Assembly: GCF_963675165.1 (NCBI RefSeq)
Contig: NC_087383.1
Location: 2,200,979 to 2,264,978, forward strand
Direction of reading: 5' to 3'
Length of the DNA stretch: 64,000 nt
Origin: Halichondria panicea
Taxonomy: Eukaryota > Porifera > Demospongiae > Suberitida > Halichondriidae
The notes below the pieces were generated by a model that had not been told where the DNA came from, searched no databases, and saw nothing but the letters and a program-made list of their open reading frames with translations. The first letter of the stretch is position 1, and each line of letters opens with the position of its first letter. The translations under genes and the position numbers were made by a program. This document shows, in pieces, positions 36,607 through 47,725 of the stretch.

Positions 36607-37304
36607 CTGTGTGGGGAGAAGAAAGGGCAGTGAAACACTTCAACTGGTATAAGACAAAGAATGCATGTATTCTACATAACACAAAATCATATTAGTACTC
36701 CCTTTATTGCTCCACTCACCTGGAAGACCAGCTCCACATTCTCCATCTGCCTGCCCAGGAAACGACCAGACACCTCAAACTTGCTCACATCCACTGACCA
36801 GTTGCTCCGCCATCTGACAGCTCACGTGAATATATTTGCAACCGTGACGTCATCAACAGCAACAAAAATCACAAAGAAGCTCCGCTTGATAGTGTTGTAG
36901 GTTAGTGGCAATAGCTGAAGATACAGTCCTATAACTCAAGCTATAACGTCTGATACTGGCTGCATAGGTGTTGTAGCAACCACCAAGCCTTAAATAATGC
37001 CATGCCTCTTATTTTTGAAAGAGGTTGCACTGTTTTTGTTACAAAAAGCTACCACCAGCCCCCCTGGAATTTTTACTGAGACGGCGCTTATGGAATAACG
37101 GTGAGCGAGTACAAGTCAGTTTTAGCTGGTAGCTGTTGTACAAGCCTTTAGCTACAGTGTATGCTAAGTAAGGAACAGATTCGTTGTTACCAAAATTTTT
37201 TGTCACTTGTTTTAGCATGCCTAGTAAAGCCACACACAATTTGAGTACAAGTAAAAATATAAACAATATTTTAAGCATAACAAACAATATCTTAAACATA
37301 ACAA

Positions 37305-37450
37305 TTTTTGTTGTGAGCATCAATGGTAGGCCATGGCATTCAGTTGCTATTGATGAGTCACATGAAATGCAGGTACTCTCTGATAAGAAGATCTTAATTG
37401 GACTGTTTGTGTCTGAAATGGGAGGCTCACTACAACTTCATATCAGCTAA
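37305..37450 (+). pseudogene. Second fragment of the GRPWHSVAIDESHE ORF
   Basis: Open in the same frame as 28680-28874 across VVSINGRPWHSVAIDESHEM, with different sequence on the left side, as if broken by a rearrangement at about 37305. Confidence 0.3.
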
Positions 37451-37615
37451 AGCCTACAAGGTGTTAGGGCCTTCTGAAAATATGATTTCCTCTACCAACT
37501 CGATCAAAACTATATAAGAAACAATTTTACTTTTCCCTAGTGAGATCTCAGCTCTCTCAACTCTGGCGACCAATTACTGCTCAAATACATTTATTCTTAA
37601 AGTGATTGAGCTCAC

Positions 37616-37687
37616 CTTTGGTAGCGCTGACTTATCACAGCTGTTGGTTCAATTCTCCAGAACTCTGAGCTTCCCCTCGAGGTGCAA
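37616..37687 (-). pseudogene. 24-codon kinesin-associated exon, another copy
   Basis: Same exon as 29022-29093, open with intact borders. Confidence 0.4.
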
Positions 37688-37930
37688 CTGCAAGTGACAG
37701 AACATTTAAGTTGAGGTTGAGAAAAGAGTTTCATGCAATAAAGTTAGAAGACACTGAATAAGCAGATTACCAGATAAAGTACAGCATAATTATGTTCTGG
37801 ACAGGAAATTGTCCGGGTATAATTGGAACAGATTTTTATAGCGCATGCGAAGTGTCCGGGAATAAGCATGCAGCTAATATAAGTTTAATAGTGAGCTAAT
37901 ATAAGTTTAATAGAACAAGGTACGACTGAA

Positions 37931-38125
37931 TACCGTATAGCGCGAAATTTTCGAGGGGCTTAGAAAATTAAGTCCACGAAAATCGTTCTTTACCTGCTAT
38001 AACGTGCAAGATTTAAAGGCGTGGCTTCCGGTAAGCAGTCATTCCGCGAACATTGTGCAACGAAATGGCTTTTAGAGGCCAATCCACGAAATATAAGTGC
38101 CTCGAAAATTTCGCGCTATACGGTA
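37931..38125. mobile_element. Tc1/mariner-like MITE (TACCGTATAGCG ends)
   Basis: TACCGTATAGCGCGAAATTT is inverted at the right end as AAATTTCGCGCTATACGGTA, with TA at both borders. It is 195 bp, has no ORF, and is related by its ends to the element at 43567-43839. Confidence 0.75.
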
Positions 38126-38238
38126 GTTGCACTAGCTATCTAAAACTATTTACACAGAGAAAAAAGATGTGCTGATTTAGCACAGAAAACCGTGCTAAAA
38201 GAATGTCTCCAGTTTTAGCACGTTTGCACATGACTGTG

Positions 38239-38517
38239 CTAAACAACCTGATATGCTAAACCAACACATGTGCTGAATTCTAATGTGCTGAAACAGTTGT
38301 GCCCCTGTTCCTCTAGCTTGCCTTCAAGCATGGGGAAGGTGTCCTCTTTCGATGCATTCCCTGGCAGTCCTAGCTCCATGGCGATACGCTTCACCACTCC
38401 TGTGGCCAATCGGCGAGAGTTCAACGGGTAAGTCTTTACTCGAGGTTCTTCTAAGTCGACGACAGGGCCTTCCTCGGTCCGGGCTTGATCAATGGCTGTC
38501 TCACTCCGGTCAGTCAT
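38239..38517 (-). pseudogene. Fragment of a mobile-element-associated ORF
   Basis: The frame reads MTDRSETAIDQARTEEGPVV and later VKRIAMELGLPGNASKEDTF and PMLEGKLEEQGHN. The 'LGLP..AS.ED....LEGKL' pattern resembles, from memory, SAP-like segments in ORFs of sponge and cnidarian mobile elements. No partner domain is visible. Short TGTGCTAAA-type repeats lie just left of it (38165-38285). Confidence 0.3.
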
Positions 38518-38519
38518 GA

Positions 38520-39055
38520 CTCCTGCAGTTGCTAGGCGTTCTTACTGTCCTTGGGTGTATGGTTGGTCTCGGCAGGACGTCCACTGTTGAATAGTTCAGC
38601 TGTGTTCACTTCTTATTCAGATTGATCTTAGAAGCACATGGCCAGCACTCTTGTGCGCATGTCTACAAAACATCACATGACATACAATAAGTTCTAAGTA
38701 CATAGGTCACAGGTTAGAGTCAGAGTTCATTAAGTTCATCAGTTCAGCATCTCTGCTACATGATTGTATTGTGCTAAATCAATTTCAAACATTACAAACA
38801 ACAATACATTAATACAGTATTAAAATTGTATTAAACAAACGATGAGGATATAAAAGTGAAAGGTTTTTTTAAAAATAGTTAGTTAACCATAGCAAGTCTG
38901 CACTCGGTTCACTGCAATTGTAAGATACTGCCTTTGACTTCTAAGCATCACCTGCATGCGTGAAGTAGAAAAATATGTCACATAAGGCCAGTAGAATTAT
39001 AACCAAGTATAAGAATAATTAAAGTGCGTATAGATTAGGTACATAACATCAGTCA
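38520..39055. other. No gene recognised
   Basis: Unique AT-rich sequence between the ORF fragment and the minisatellite; nothing recognisable on either strand. Confidence 0.4.
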
Positions 39056-40462
39056 TAGCATGAACAAAGTAAGGTTGTTCCACCCCCCTCTCCACTGATA
39101 GCATTCACTAGTCTGTTGACAGGAGGTGGGGTTATTCACAGCATTGCAATGTTATTATGGGGCGAAATAAGACATCACTAACGTTTATTCATCCATTCAG
39201 AGCATGAACAAAGTAAGGTTGTTCCACCCCCCCCCCTCCACTGATAGCATTCACTAGTCTGTTGACAGGAGGTGGGGTTATTCACAGCATTGCTTATAAT
39301 TATTATGGGGCGAAATAAGAAAAGCCTTTGCTGTGATCCATGACAAATGCCGAGTGCATAATGAGCCAAAAGCAAAGAATTGTAGCTACAGAAAGAGTCA
39401 TATAACACAGATAGGACCAAGAGGAAGAGTACGCTACTCCAATAGACTGTACACAGGAGGCAAACTCACTATTGCATGTAACCACAGCCACTTGAGATAC
39501 AACAATAACAATAACAATGCTGATAAGAAAAAGCAATTAGTGGTAATCATCACTAACGTTTTTATTCATCCATTCATAGCATGAACAAAGTAAGGTTGTT
39601 CCACCCCCCTCTCCCCCTCTCCCAAAAAAAAACAAGCGCATGCAGCTGCATGCGAGCTAGCTAAGTTTAATAGAACAGTGTGCAATTATTCAGTTGCACT
39701 AGCTATCTAAAACTAGCTACTCAAAGCTATCTAACTAATCTAATCATCACTAACGGTTATTCATCCATTCATGTTTATTCATCCATTCATCGCAGATTAA
39801 TTTTAACAGTTTATACAACAGCTATGTGGTTGTGATGTAGGTTAGACAGAATGCTTACTACGGTTAGTGGGAGTTGCATACTCTTCCTAATGAACTTCTC
39901 ATTATAGTCGTTTTTACGCACAATTTAGTTTGCTAGACTATAATAATGCAAATGAGTTCTTGTTGTGCTATTATAGAGCAGCATCAATATTCGGGCCCAT
40001 CAACTATCTCGTATAGAGAGCAGATAGAGAAGTTGTCCTCCACCGACAATACTCGTTGTAAGGGCTAAACAACAAAGCTTAATACGAAAGTTTAATTAAA
40101 CTGCGTTGTCCTATATAATTATATCGATAGATCGGTTAGAGTAATAAAACAGTAATCTTGTACAGCTAAGGTTCTAGACTTCATCACATAATTGTTCAAT
40201 GGTTTAGGTATCCTGACCATCCCTTTACATATGTTCACAGTGGCTATAATTCATGATTTACTGGTTTTTAGGTACACTTTTGGTTAGGGGAGGGTATAAA
40301 TACACGTACATGTACATGTAGCTGTAAGCACTGCACATGATTGTACACATAGTGAAAGCTAAGACAAAAGCTCATATGGACCTGTGTAACTGACAAATAA
40401 AATCTAGTACGCCTCAAATGCACACAGAACATAGCAAGGTGCACACACACACATCCACGCAC

Positions 40463-40675
40463 GTGTTGAGAGGAATCTTGTCTTTGTTGGCATGGTGATC
40501 TACGAGACGATGCCAGAGTAAGGCCACATCCAGCTGTGTGCTGGGCTCTCGTATGAGGAGCAATTGAACGAGGGAGGCAAACAGTTGCCCTGGGAACGTC
40601 GTCTCCAGCACTGATGCGTGACAGGTGTCAGCCACCGCCCTCAAATACTTGACCAGGGAGGTAGTCAACATGGGG
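40463..40675 (-). pseudogene. EFR3-like internal exon, second copy
   Basis: Identical at the protein level to 8831-9043, with the same acceptor and donor. It lies in the duplicated block, again without the rest of the gene. Confidence 0.45.
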
Positions 40676-42262
40676 CTGCATAATAAAGGGGAAGTATATG
40701 GAAGCTTAAACACTAGTAATGCAGTGAAACCATGCAGTCTATTGTGGTCACGCACATCATAGTCTATAATACAGCCACTATTAGTCTACTCACAGACTAC
40801 AATAATTAAGTTTTACAAAGGCGACAGAGTCACTAAGCACTTTTGCATAGAACACGTACATGTACAAACAGTGTTTATGACAGGAAACTAAACACATACA
40901 TGTACACAAAAGCTAAATAAAGCAACAGCTAAACATTCCCTCTCACCTCCTGATCATGCAGGAACTTCATAAACCTGGTGTACTTAGGACTTGTCACATG
41001 ATCTTAGAGCAACAAATACGGACATGGTCGAAGATTTGAGTGGGGCTAAAGTGAGAGAGGAGGTTGTGGGGGGAGGAGCCTCAGACCAGGGCTGGTGGGA
41101 CGCAGTGTCACGTGAGAGCAGACTCGGACACATGGTCCTCCGTCTGGACAGCTGCTGTGAGGAGAATGAGAATTGTAAATCACTGGATTTGAAACGTACT
41201 CTTTTGTACCACATAACTAATTGACCTCACAAACACACCACTTGGTGTGCAACCATTAATTGTACTCTTAAAGTGAGTGAGCTCACCTTTGGTAGCGCTG
41301 ACTTATCACAGCTGTTTGTCCAATTCTCCAGAATTCTGAGCTTCCCCTAGAGGTACGTGACAGAATATCTAAAAGGACATATTGCAGTGCTTACAATTAT
41401 AGCTATTCGAGGGTGCTCTGTCAAAGTCAGTCATAAAGTTATTGTTAATTTAATACATGTACATGTACCCGGGTATATAGGGAGCGAGTGCAGACAACTA
41501 CACGTGTACATATATTATCGAGGGTGCAAAGAACCAGGTATCTGGCACTCTTATATGCACATGATCAGTCTACTTGCTACTAGCGGCCTCTCAAAATTGC
41601 ATGGCTTAGAAACTTGCAGCAATATACTGAAACCATTTTAAAGGAGCATATTAATGCGTACTGTTATAGGTGGACCTTTTGGGTGGGCACTTTGTATGGG
41701 TTACTTCTTGGAGAAAGGTCACAATCATGGTACATGCATGTATTTCTTATGTACACTTATACTATAGCGTGATGGCGTTGTTAATTGGACATGTTGTTAA
41801 TACTAGTAACTATGCTTGTAATGTAAGACCACAGGCATAAATTTTAGGCACGTATTATCGGTATATTCATTTGTAAGAGTGAAACTTCTTACTACACTGT
41901 ACACAGTCTCATACATACAGTAGACACTCACTTCTAGGGAATGATTACTCACGGAACAGACTCCATTGTGTATTTTGCCTAAGCCATAATCAGTACATAC
42001 TGTATAGCAGGTCATTTTCGTGGGATAAAAAATCCGAGACAAAATCGTAGGCGTGGTGCAGCAGTGATTTCGTGTGTAAAAATTCCCTTTGCTTCACTGC
42101 ATTGCATGCGTTCCGGTCAACCATGCCTACGTTTTTGAGAGTGATAAATATTCGTCAAGGTTTAGCTTGCCCACGGAAACTATACCCAGGACGCTATACG
42201 TACGGTACGGTATACTGTACCACTTTATCACCTGTTTCAAGTACTCTTCCTTCTCCTGTTAC

Positions 42263-42384
42263 TTTGTAGCACTCAAATATGTCCACCCCGTCCACTGCAG
42301 GCACACTGCTCTGCTCCAACTCCTCACAGCGATCCAGTGCCTTCTTGAGCTCTTCCTCCATCACAAGTCTCTCTTGCACAGCAG
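42263..42384 (-). pseudogene. Coiled-coil exon fragment, another copy
   Basis: Copy of 10628-10750 (SAVQERLVMEEELKKALDRC, then EELEQSSVPAVDG). Confidence 0.45.
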
Positions 42385-43081
42385 ACTGGGTAATAGATTG
42401 CATGGTGGTCATGTACACACACCGGTATACAGATACAACCATCACAACATCGTGGTAGTGGTACAGTAGTTATATAAAGGTACAGTAGACTCTCGCTATT
42501 CCGACTCTCTGAAGTATGGCCTAAAATGTGGCCAACTCGCTATTCTGTATACTTGCTGCCCCAAACTAGTAATTTTATACGTATACATTTTGGGTATGGT
42601 TTAGCAGAAAAACTGTGTGTGGGGGGAGTGGTTGGGGTGTACAATGAGAGGCATTGTGTGTGTATGTGAGGTGTGGGGGGAGAGTGGTTGTGTGCATTGT
42701 GTGTGTATGTGAGGTGTGTGTGGGGGGAGTGGTTGGGGTGTACAATGAGAGGTAGGAAGCGGGATGCTCATGAACACTACAATGAAAGTTATAAAAAAGG
42801 TAAACCGTTTTGTGAGCAAACACAGCTGTGGGATTACATTGTAATAGAGAGGAAATGATTCATTATCTTTATTTGTTATCCTCGAGACAAAACCGCAAAA
42901 TTAGTCATTAATATTCGAGGTAGGTTGATTTTAAGCCGCGGCTATTTTCTGAAATGCAAACTACCGCGCTCTTCTGGCCAAGTTGCACTGTCCCAAGGGT
43001 GGCCGGATTAACGAGAGTCTACTGTACATGTATTAATTATACAGTATTCACCGAGTGTATACATGTACATGCTAAACTCAC

Positions 43082-43231
43082 ATCTGCCTTGCTGTTGGCC
43101 AGTTCCAATTCTCTCACCAGCTCAGCCATGACACCTGGGTCCATGATTTGAGACCTCTCGAGCAGCTTCTCCTCCAACTCCCTCAGCAGGTCATCATCTA
43201 GACATTGAATGGTCTCACTCTTCTCCTCAAA
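43082..43231 (-). pseudogene. Coiled-coil exon fragment, 50 codons, another copy
   Basis: Open copy of 6800-6949, with acceptor TTGTCAG and donor GTGAG. Confidence 0.5.
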
Positions 43232-43566
43232 CTGACAAGGGAACATCAATAAGTTGCTGCCAGGTGGAGAATACTCGACATACAATAGTGACGTGCATGT
43301 ACAGTCAACTACAGAAAATCTGGCAATGAAATTTAACAGTATTCTCCCACTTTGAGATAAAGGTAAGCTTAAAGTTGGACTGTAGTTAGGTATTAAATAG
43401 GCATCTGCTATCAGGGTTGTTGCAATAAAGAGATAGTACGTACGTGTAATCACACAGTACACCATCAGATCTGCTATTCAGAGCATAGATCATACAGTAT
43501 ATACATGATCAATTGCTAAATGCTCTGAAATGCAGCTCACTAGCAAAAAAAGTAATGCCTAGCAAA

Positions 43567-43839
43567 TACCGTATAGCGGGTATATTTCGAGGGTATAAAT
43601 TTTCGCGGATGGACCTCTACAAAGGATTTCGCGGATTATATTTTCGTGGTCTGAGTTCCAGCCTTTTGGCGCATGCGCACATCAACATGCAGCTGTACCT
43701 ACACACCGTTAGCCTAGAATCCATAATACTGAACACGCCTACTATTATAAATTTTCGTGGGTATAAATTTTCGCGGTACAGGCTCAATCCGCGAAAACTG
43801 CGAACATTTATACCCTCGAAATATACCCGCTATACGGTA
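43567..43839. mobile_element. Tc1/mariner-like MITE, filled site
   Basis: TACCGTATAGCGGGTATATT is inverted at the right end as AATATACCCGCTATACGGTA, and internal pairs such as AAATTTTCGCGG add to the foldback. TA flanks both ends. The same site is empty at 7291-7300 and 11830-11838 and carries a footprint at 27958-27964. Confidence 0.8.
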
Positions 43840-44102
43840 GTAGATCTATTTTGATTAAAGGACACTAAACACTGCACATGTGTATCTCTCACCTCTGTGG
43901 GTGGTATAGGAACGAGGGAGGCCCTCTGATACTGTCTAGACTGGACTTCTTCCCACTGCCAATCTAGGAGGTATGAAAACATAAATTATTATGCATTTGG
44001 TAAAGATCTGCTCCCAAATAACATTGCAATTGATCCACATTGACAGGTAAAGGGTAATTAAAGTAAAATCTGATATTTGAGCACAAACATTCCTCCTCTC
44101 AC

Positions 44103-44324
44103 CTCCTGCTCATTCAGAAACTTCATGAACCTGGTAGGAGTGAAGTACACTTTGAAGGACTCGTCACATGATCTTGGAGCAAAAGATACGGACTTGGTTG
44201 AGGATTTGAGTGGGGCTAAAGTGAGAGAGGAGGTTGTGGGGGGAGGGGCCTCAGACCAGGGCTGGTGGGACGCAGTGTCACGTGAGAGAAGACTCGGACA
44301 CATGGTCCTCCGTCTGGACAGCTG
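44103..44324 (-). pseudogene. Kinesin-neck-like exon, best open copy
   Basis: A 222-nt exon in frame from QLSRRRTMCPSLLSRDTASH through SFKVYFTPTRFMKFLNEQE to a GTGAGA donor. It follows, in transcript order, the switch I, switch II and 24-codon exons of the same unit. A further candidate exon (WQWEEVQSRQYQRASLVPIP) lies at about 43895-43965. Confidence 0.5.
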
Positions 44325-44630
44325 CTGTGAGGAGAATGAGAATTGTAAGGCACTGGAATTGAACTGTGCACAAGCACGAAATACATGCACTATTTTATTT
44401 GTACCACATAACTAACTAAAAATGCTCACCAATAAAACACCACACACCACTTGGTGTACAACATTTTAACGAATCTAAAAGTACAAATGAACTTCTGCTC
44501 CTCTAGACAACCTGCCCAACCCTCCACATACACACTGGCTGGATCATGCATAAAGAAAATGGCATCTATTTTCACAGCGTTTGACCATCAAACGTATCAG
44601 AGAGAATAATCTCACGCCCATATTGCTGAT

Positions 44631-44876
44631 TTGCTTGAAATGCCCACCACCATCATAGCAATGTACCAGCAAGGGGCTTTTGTTGTGAGCATCAATGGTA
44701 GGCCATGGCATTCAGTTGCTATTGATGAGTCACATGAAATGCAGGTACTTTCTGATAAGAACATTTTGTGCAATCAGATCTTAATTAGAAATGGGAGGCT
44801 CACTATCAAAGCGTTAGGTATTCTGAAAATAATTTTCTTCTACCAACTAGATCAAAACTATAAAGGAAACAATTAA
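44631..44876 (+). pseudogene. Third fragment of the GRPWHSVAIDESHE ORF
   Basis: Near-identical to 28680-28874, in the same relative position of the duplicated block. Confidence 0.3.
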
Positions 44877-44969
44877 TTTTTACTTTTCCCTATAGTGATC
44901 GAGATCTCAGTTCTCTCAACTCTGGCAATCAATACGGCTCAAAGACATTCTTAAAGTGATTGAGCTCAC

Positions 44970-45041
44970 CTTTGGTAGCGCTGACTTATCACAGCTGTTG
45001 GTCCAATTCTCCAGAACTCTGAGCTTCCCCTCGAGGTGCAA
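44970..45041 (-). pseudogene. 24-codon kinesin-associated exon, another copy
   Basis: Open exon LHLEGKLRVLENWTNSCDKS followed by ALPK, with TCACTTGCAG acceptor and GTGAGC donor. Confidence 0.45.
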
Positions 45042-45284
45042 CTGCAAGTGACAGAAGAGAAAATAGCTCCAATAATAATTAGTATATAGACACTGAAAGA
45101 GCAGATTACCAGGGACATAATTATTGCAGTGCTTATAATTATAGCTGCTCAAAGTGGTCATAAAGCTTCAACAGAACAACCAACCTGTATATTAAAATAG
45201 ATGCATGTACCCTGGGAGCAATGCAGACGTCAATCAGTCAAGAATTTATTCACAGCTGTAGGCACACACTTGCCCAACCCACTC

Positions 45285-45370
45285 ACCAGAGAGGACACCC
45301 TGATAGTGCCATCACTGTGTTCCTCATCTCTAACCCTGCTTTCAATGGTCAGCTTGTAAATCGAGTGGGA
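45285..45370 (-). pseudogene. Partial second copy of the kinesin switch I exon
   Basis: Reads KLTIESRVRDEEHSDGTIRV and SSL, the 3' part of the switch I exon, without NSRSH. A matching partial copy lies at about 29340-29425. It points to an internal exon duplication before the larger block was copied. Confidence 0.5.
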
Positions 45371-46092
45371 AAAACGCTCCAATGTAAACACTGAAAGAGT
45401 AGTACTTCAGAAACAGACATGCAGGTTGGTTGTCCTATATTGCAGTACTTGTAATTATAGCTAATACAAGGGTGTTCAGCCATGCAAAGTAGACTACCTT
45501 ACCATAACAACCAATCGTGATCCATTAATCTCATACATACAAAATTCAGTCCATAATAAAAGAGGGAGAGTATCGAGCGTATATCGTTACCTTGCATCAG
45601 ATGTATTCGGAGTGTAACATTACACCCTGTCTGAACAACTTGTGGCATAAAATGTTTCTGCCTCGAGGTAAGTAGCGGCTTCGGGTACTCGGATTGTTTG
45701 GTTAAAAAGCAGGAAGTTACGTCACTTTCCGAATACATTTGACGCAAGGTAATGCTACGTTGGATACTCCCTCTCTTTTATTATGGACTCTTGCTATTAG
45801 CGGCCTCTCAAAACTGGTAAGAAACTTAAGCAACTGTAATCACATGACGTACGTACATGTACCAACACCATTAATTTTTATGAAGGAGAGAGTATAATTA
45901 TACAAAGCAGTACATTCAGCGTGGGATTAATATAAGGACTGCACATTTCCATGCAGTGCATACTGTACAATGTAACTATAGTAACTCACACGGTTCACTC
46001 TGATAACTTAATTTGATATGATCTTCATCAAAAAAGCAACGGGAAGTTTTACTTGATTGGCTACTGTATCAGCTTGTCCCAAAACTGCTCAC

Positions 46093-46424
46093 CCGTGGCA
46101 CCTGTTGCACTTACATGCTCTGACCCAGCCAGGTCAACCAGGCTCTGAACACAGAGAAGGAGGTAAAATCATCATAATAACAATAACTTATATGTACATT
46201 TACACATACATAGTCTGTACGTGTAGATCAAATTAAAGCAAAATAGTTGACCTAGTGTATGTTCACAGCTGTAGGCACACACTTGCCCAACCCACTCACC
46301 ACAGAGGACACCCTGATAGTAGTGCCATCACTGAGTTCATCATCTCTAACCCTGCTTTCAATGGTCAGTTTGAATATTGTGTGTGATCTGGAGTTGTGCT
46401 CGGTAGATCCAAATGTGCGGTTCT
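46093..46424 (-). pseudogene. Kinesin motor exons with intact switch I and II
   Basis: Exon 46300-46424 (125 nt) encodes RTFGSTEHNSRSHTIFKLTI and ends RVSSV. Exon 46093-46144 (52 nt) encodes SLVDLAGSEHVSATGATG, the classic switch II LVDLAGSE, and joins in phase. Both have good splice sites. Upstream exons with the P-loop are not found in the window, so this is at best a partial kinesin-7/CENP-E-like gene. Confidence 0.75.
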
Positions 46425-47594
46425 CTGAGCAGAAGAGATTATACACATTACCAGCACATCAGGTGCACAGGCAGCATGCATGTACATGTACACACAAGGC
46501 TAAGTCTGAGAGGTCACACTAGGGCAGACCAACAGTGGCTGTAATAAAGAGGTGACATGCTAACACAGGTTACATGAAACCAACCCTATGGAGACTGGTC
46601 ACATTAGACAGACAGGTTCACAAAGGTGCACAAGTGATAGTGACTTACTCTCCCCGATCTCAATGAGACTAGTAAATATCTTGGGGAGGGAAATCGGCTC
46701 CTCAGACAACCCAACCAACTTATGAGTTAGCCTAGCTTGCACTAATTTAAAGCCCTATTGATTTATTAGTCATAAAAGTGCAACAAAATCCTTGCTGCCT
46801 AGCAGCAGCCATTGTGAACTTTGACCGCTTTGGAGATATATAATTATGGCAGGAAATGCAACTTCTGTTTCCTATAATTATTGGACCAAAGCTAATTCTT
46901 CAGAGGTGCACACTTAATACACGGCAATCAGAGAGTGCAAAACTCAACTCTGCAGTTCTGGCACTGTAAGACCTCTAATTAAGGTGACCCTCCAAATATG
47001 CGACACTCTCGAGCTTAGGTAATTTTCTGACGACAGCTACGTTGACAATTATGTTTTAATGTTGCGTCCTAAATGATATAGCCACACCCTAGCATCGTTT
47101 TTGGAAAACACGTTCTAGAAATTGAGGCAAGTATAGACTGAGTAGAGCTATCCATAATCAGATACGACAACAGGTTTTTAACATAATTTTTCAACCTCCA
47201 AAAGAAGCGACATCTGGCTTCGTAATTATTAAAAAAAGTGTTGCTTTAATTAAAGGTCTTACGGTAATCATATTCTTACTTGAAAACTTGAATACGTCGG
47301 GTTCATTACTGACAGGACAGGATTCTCAGCCTCAAACTGTGCAAATTAAAGAACAGAAAACATGATCCACGACCTTACAACATAACTTAAACCTGTAGAT
47401 TTAATAACCAGACAAGTTATTATTATTGATGAACCAGACAATAATCTATGGCTGATCAATTGACTCACCCTCTTTCCATTCGGAGAATGCTGTAATACTT
47501 TAGCAATGCAATGGAGCTAAAAGCTAGCTAGCCAGGTTTCATCATAGATAAACTATGGTTTCACTCAAATGTCTTTGGTGGGTGTGGTATTAAA

Positions 47595-47651
47595 TGCAAA
47601 AGTGGGTGTATCTCAATCTTAGATATCTGAGATACACCCACTTTTTTTGCA
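47595..47651. promoter_or_regulatory. Conserved hairpin upstream of NLR copy 4
   Basis: Same stem as copy 1 with one mismatch (CTCAAT for CTCAGT at the loop edge). It ends 75 bp before the ATG. Confidence 0.6.
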
Positions 47652-47725
47652 AGTCATGCAAAACAACAACACACCCAATATATTTCAGAGACAGCTAGCT
47701 GCAAGGCACAGATTTATTTGCTGGA

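Larger units (their letters stand above)
39070..43560. repeat. Segmental repeat of 7440-11840
   Basis: Matches at an offset of about 31.63 kb over some 4.4 kb with few differences, including the 147-bp minisatellite and the duplicated exons. A 110-bp GTGTGTATGTGAGGTGTG-type expansion at 42640-42745 is new. Confidence 0.8.

Noticed and set aside
43513..43854. 113-codon plus-strand ORF across the MITE at 43567-43839
   Set aside because: It is a translation of the foldback element's inverted ends.
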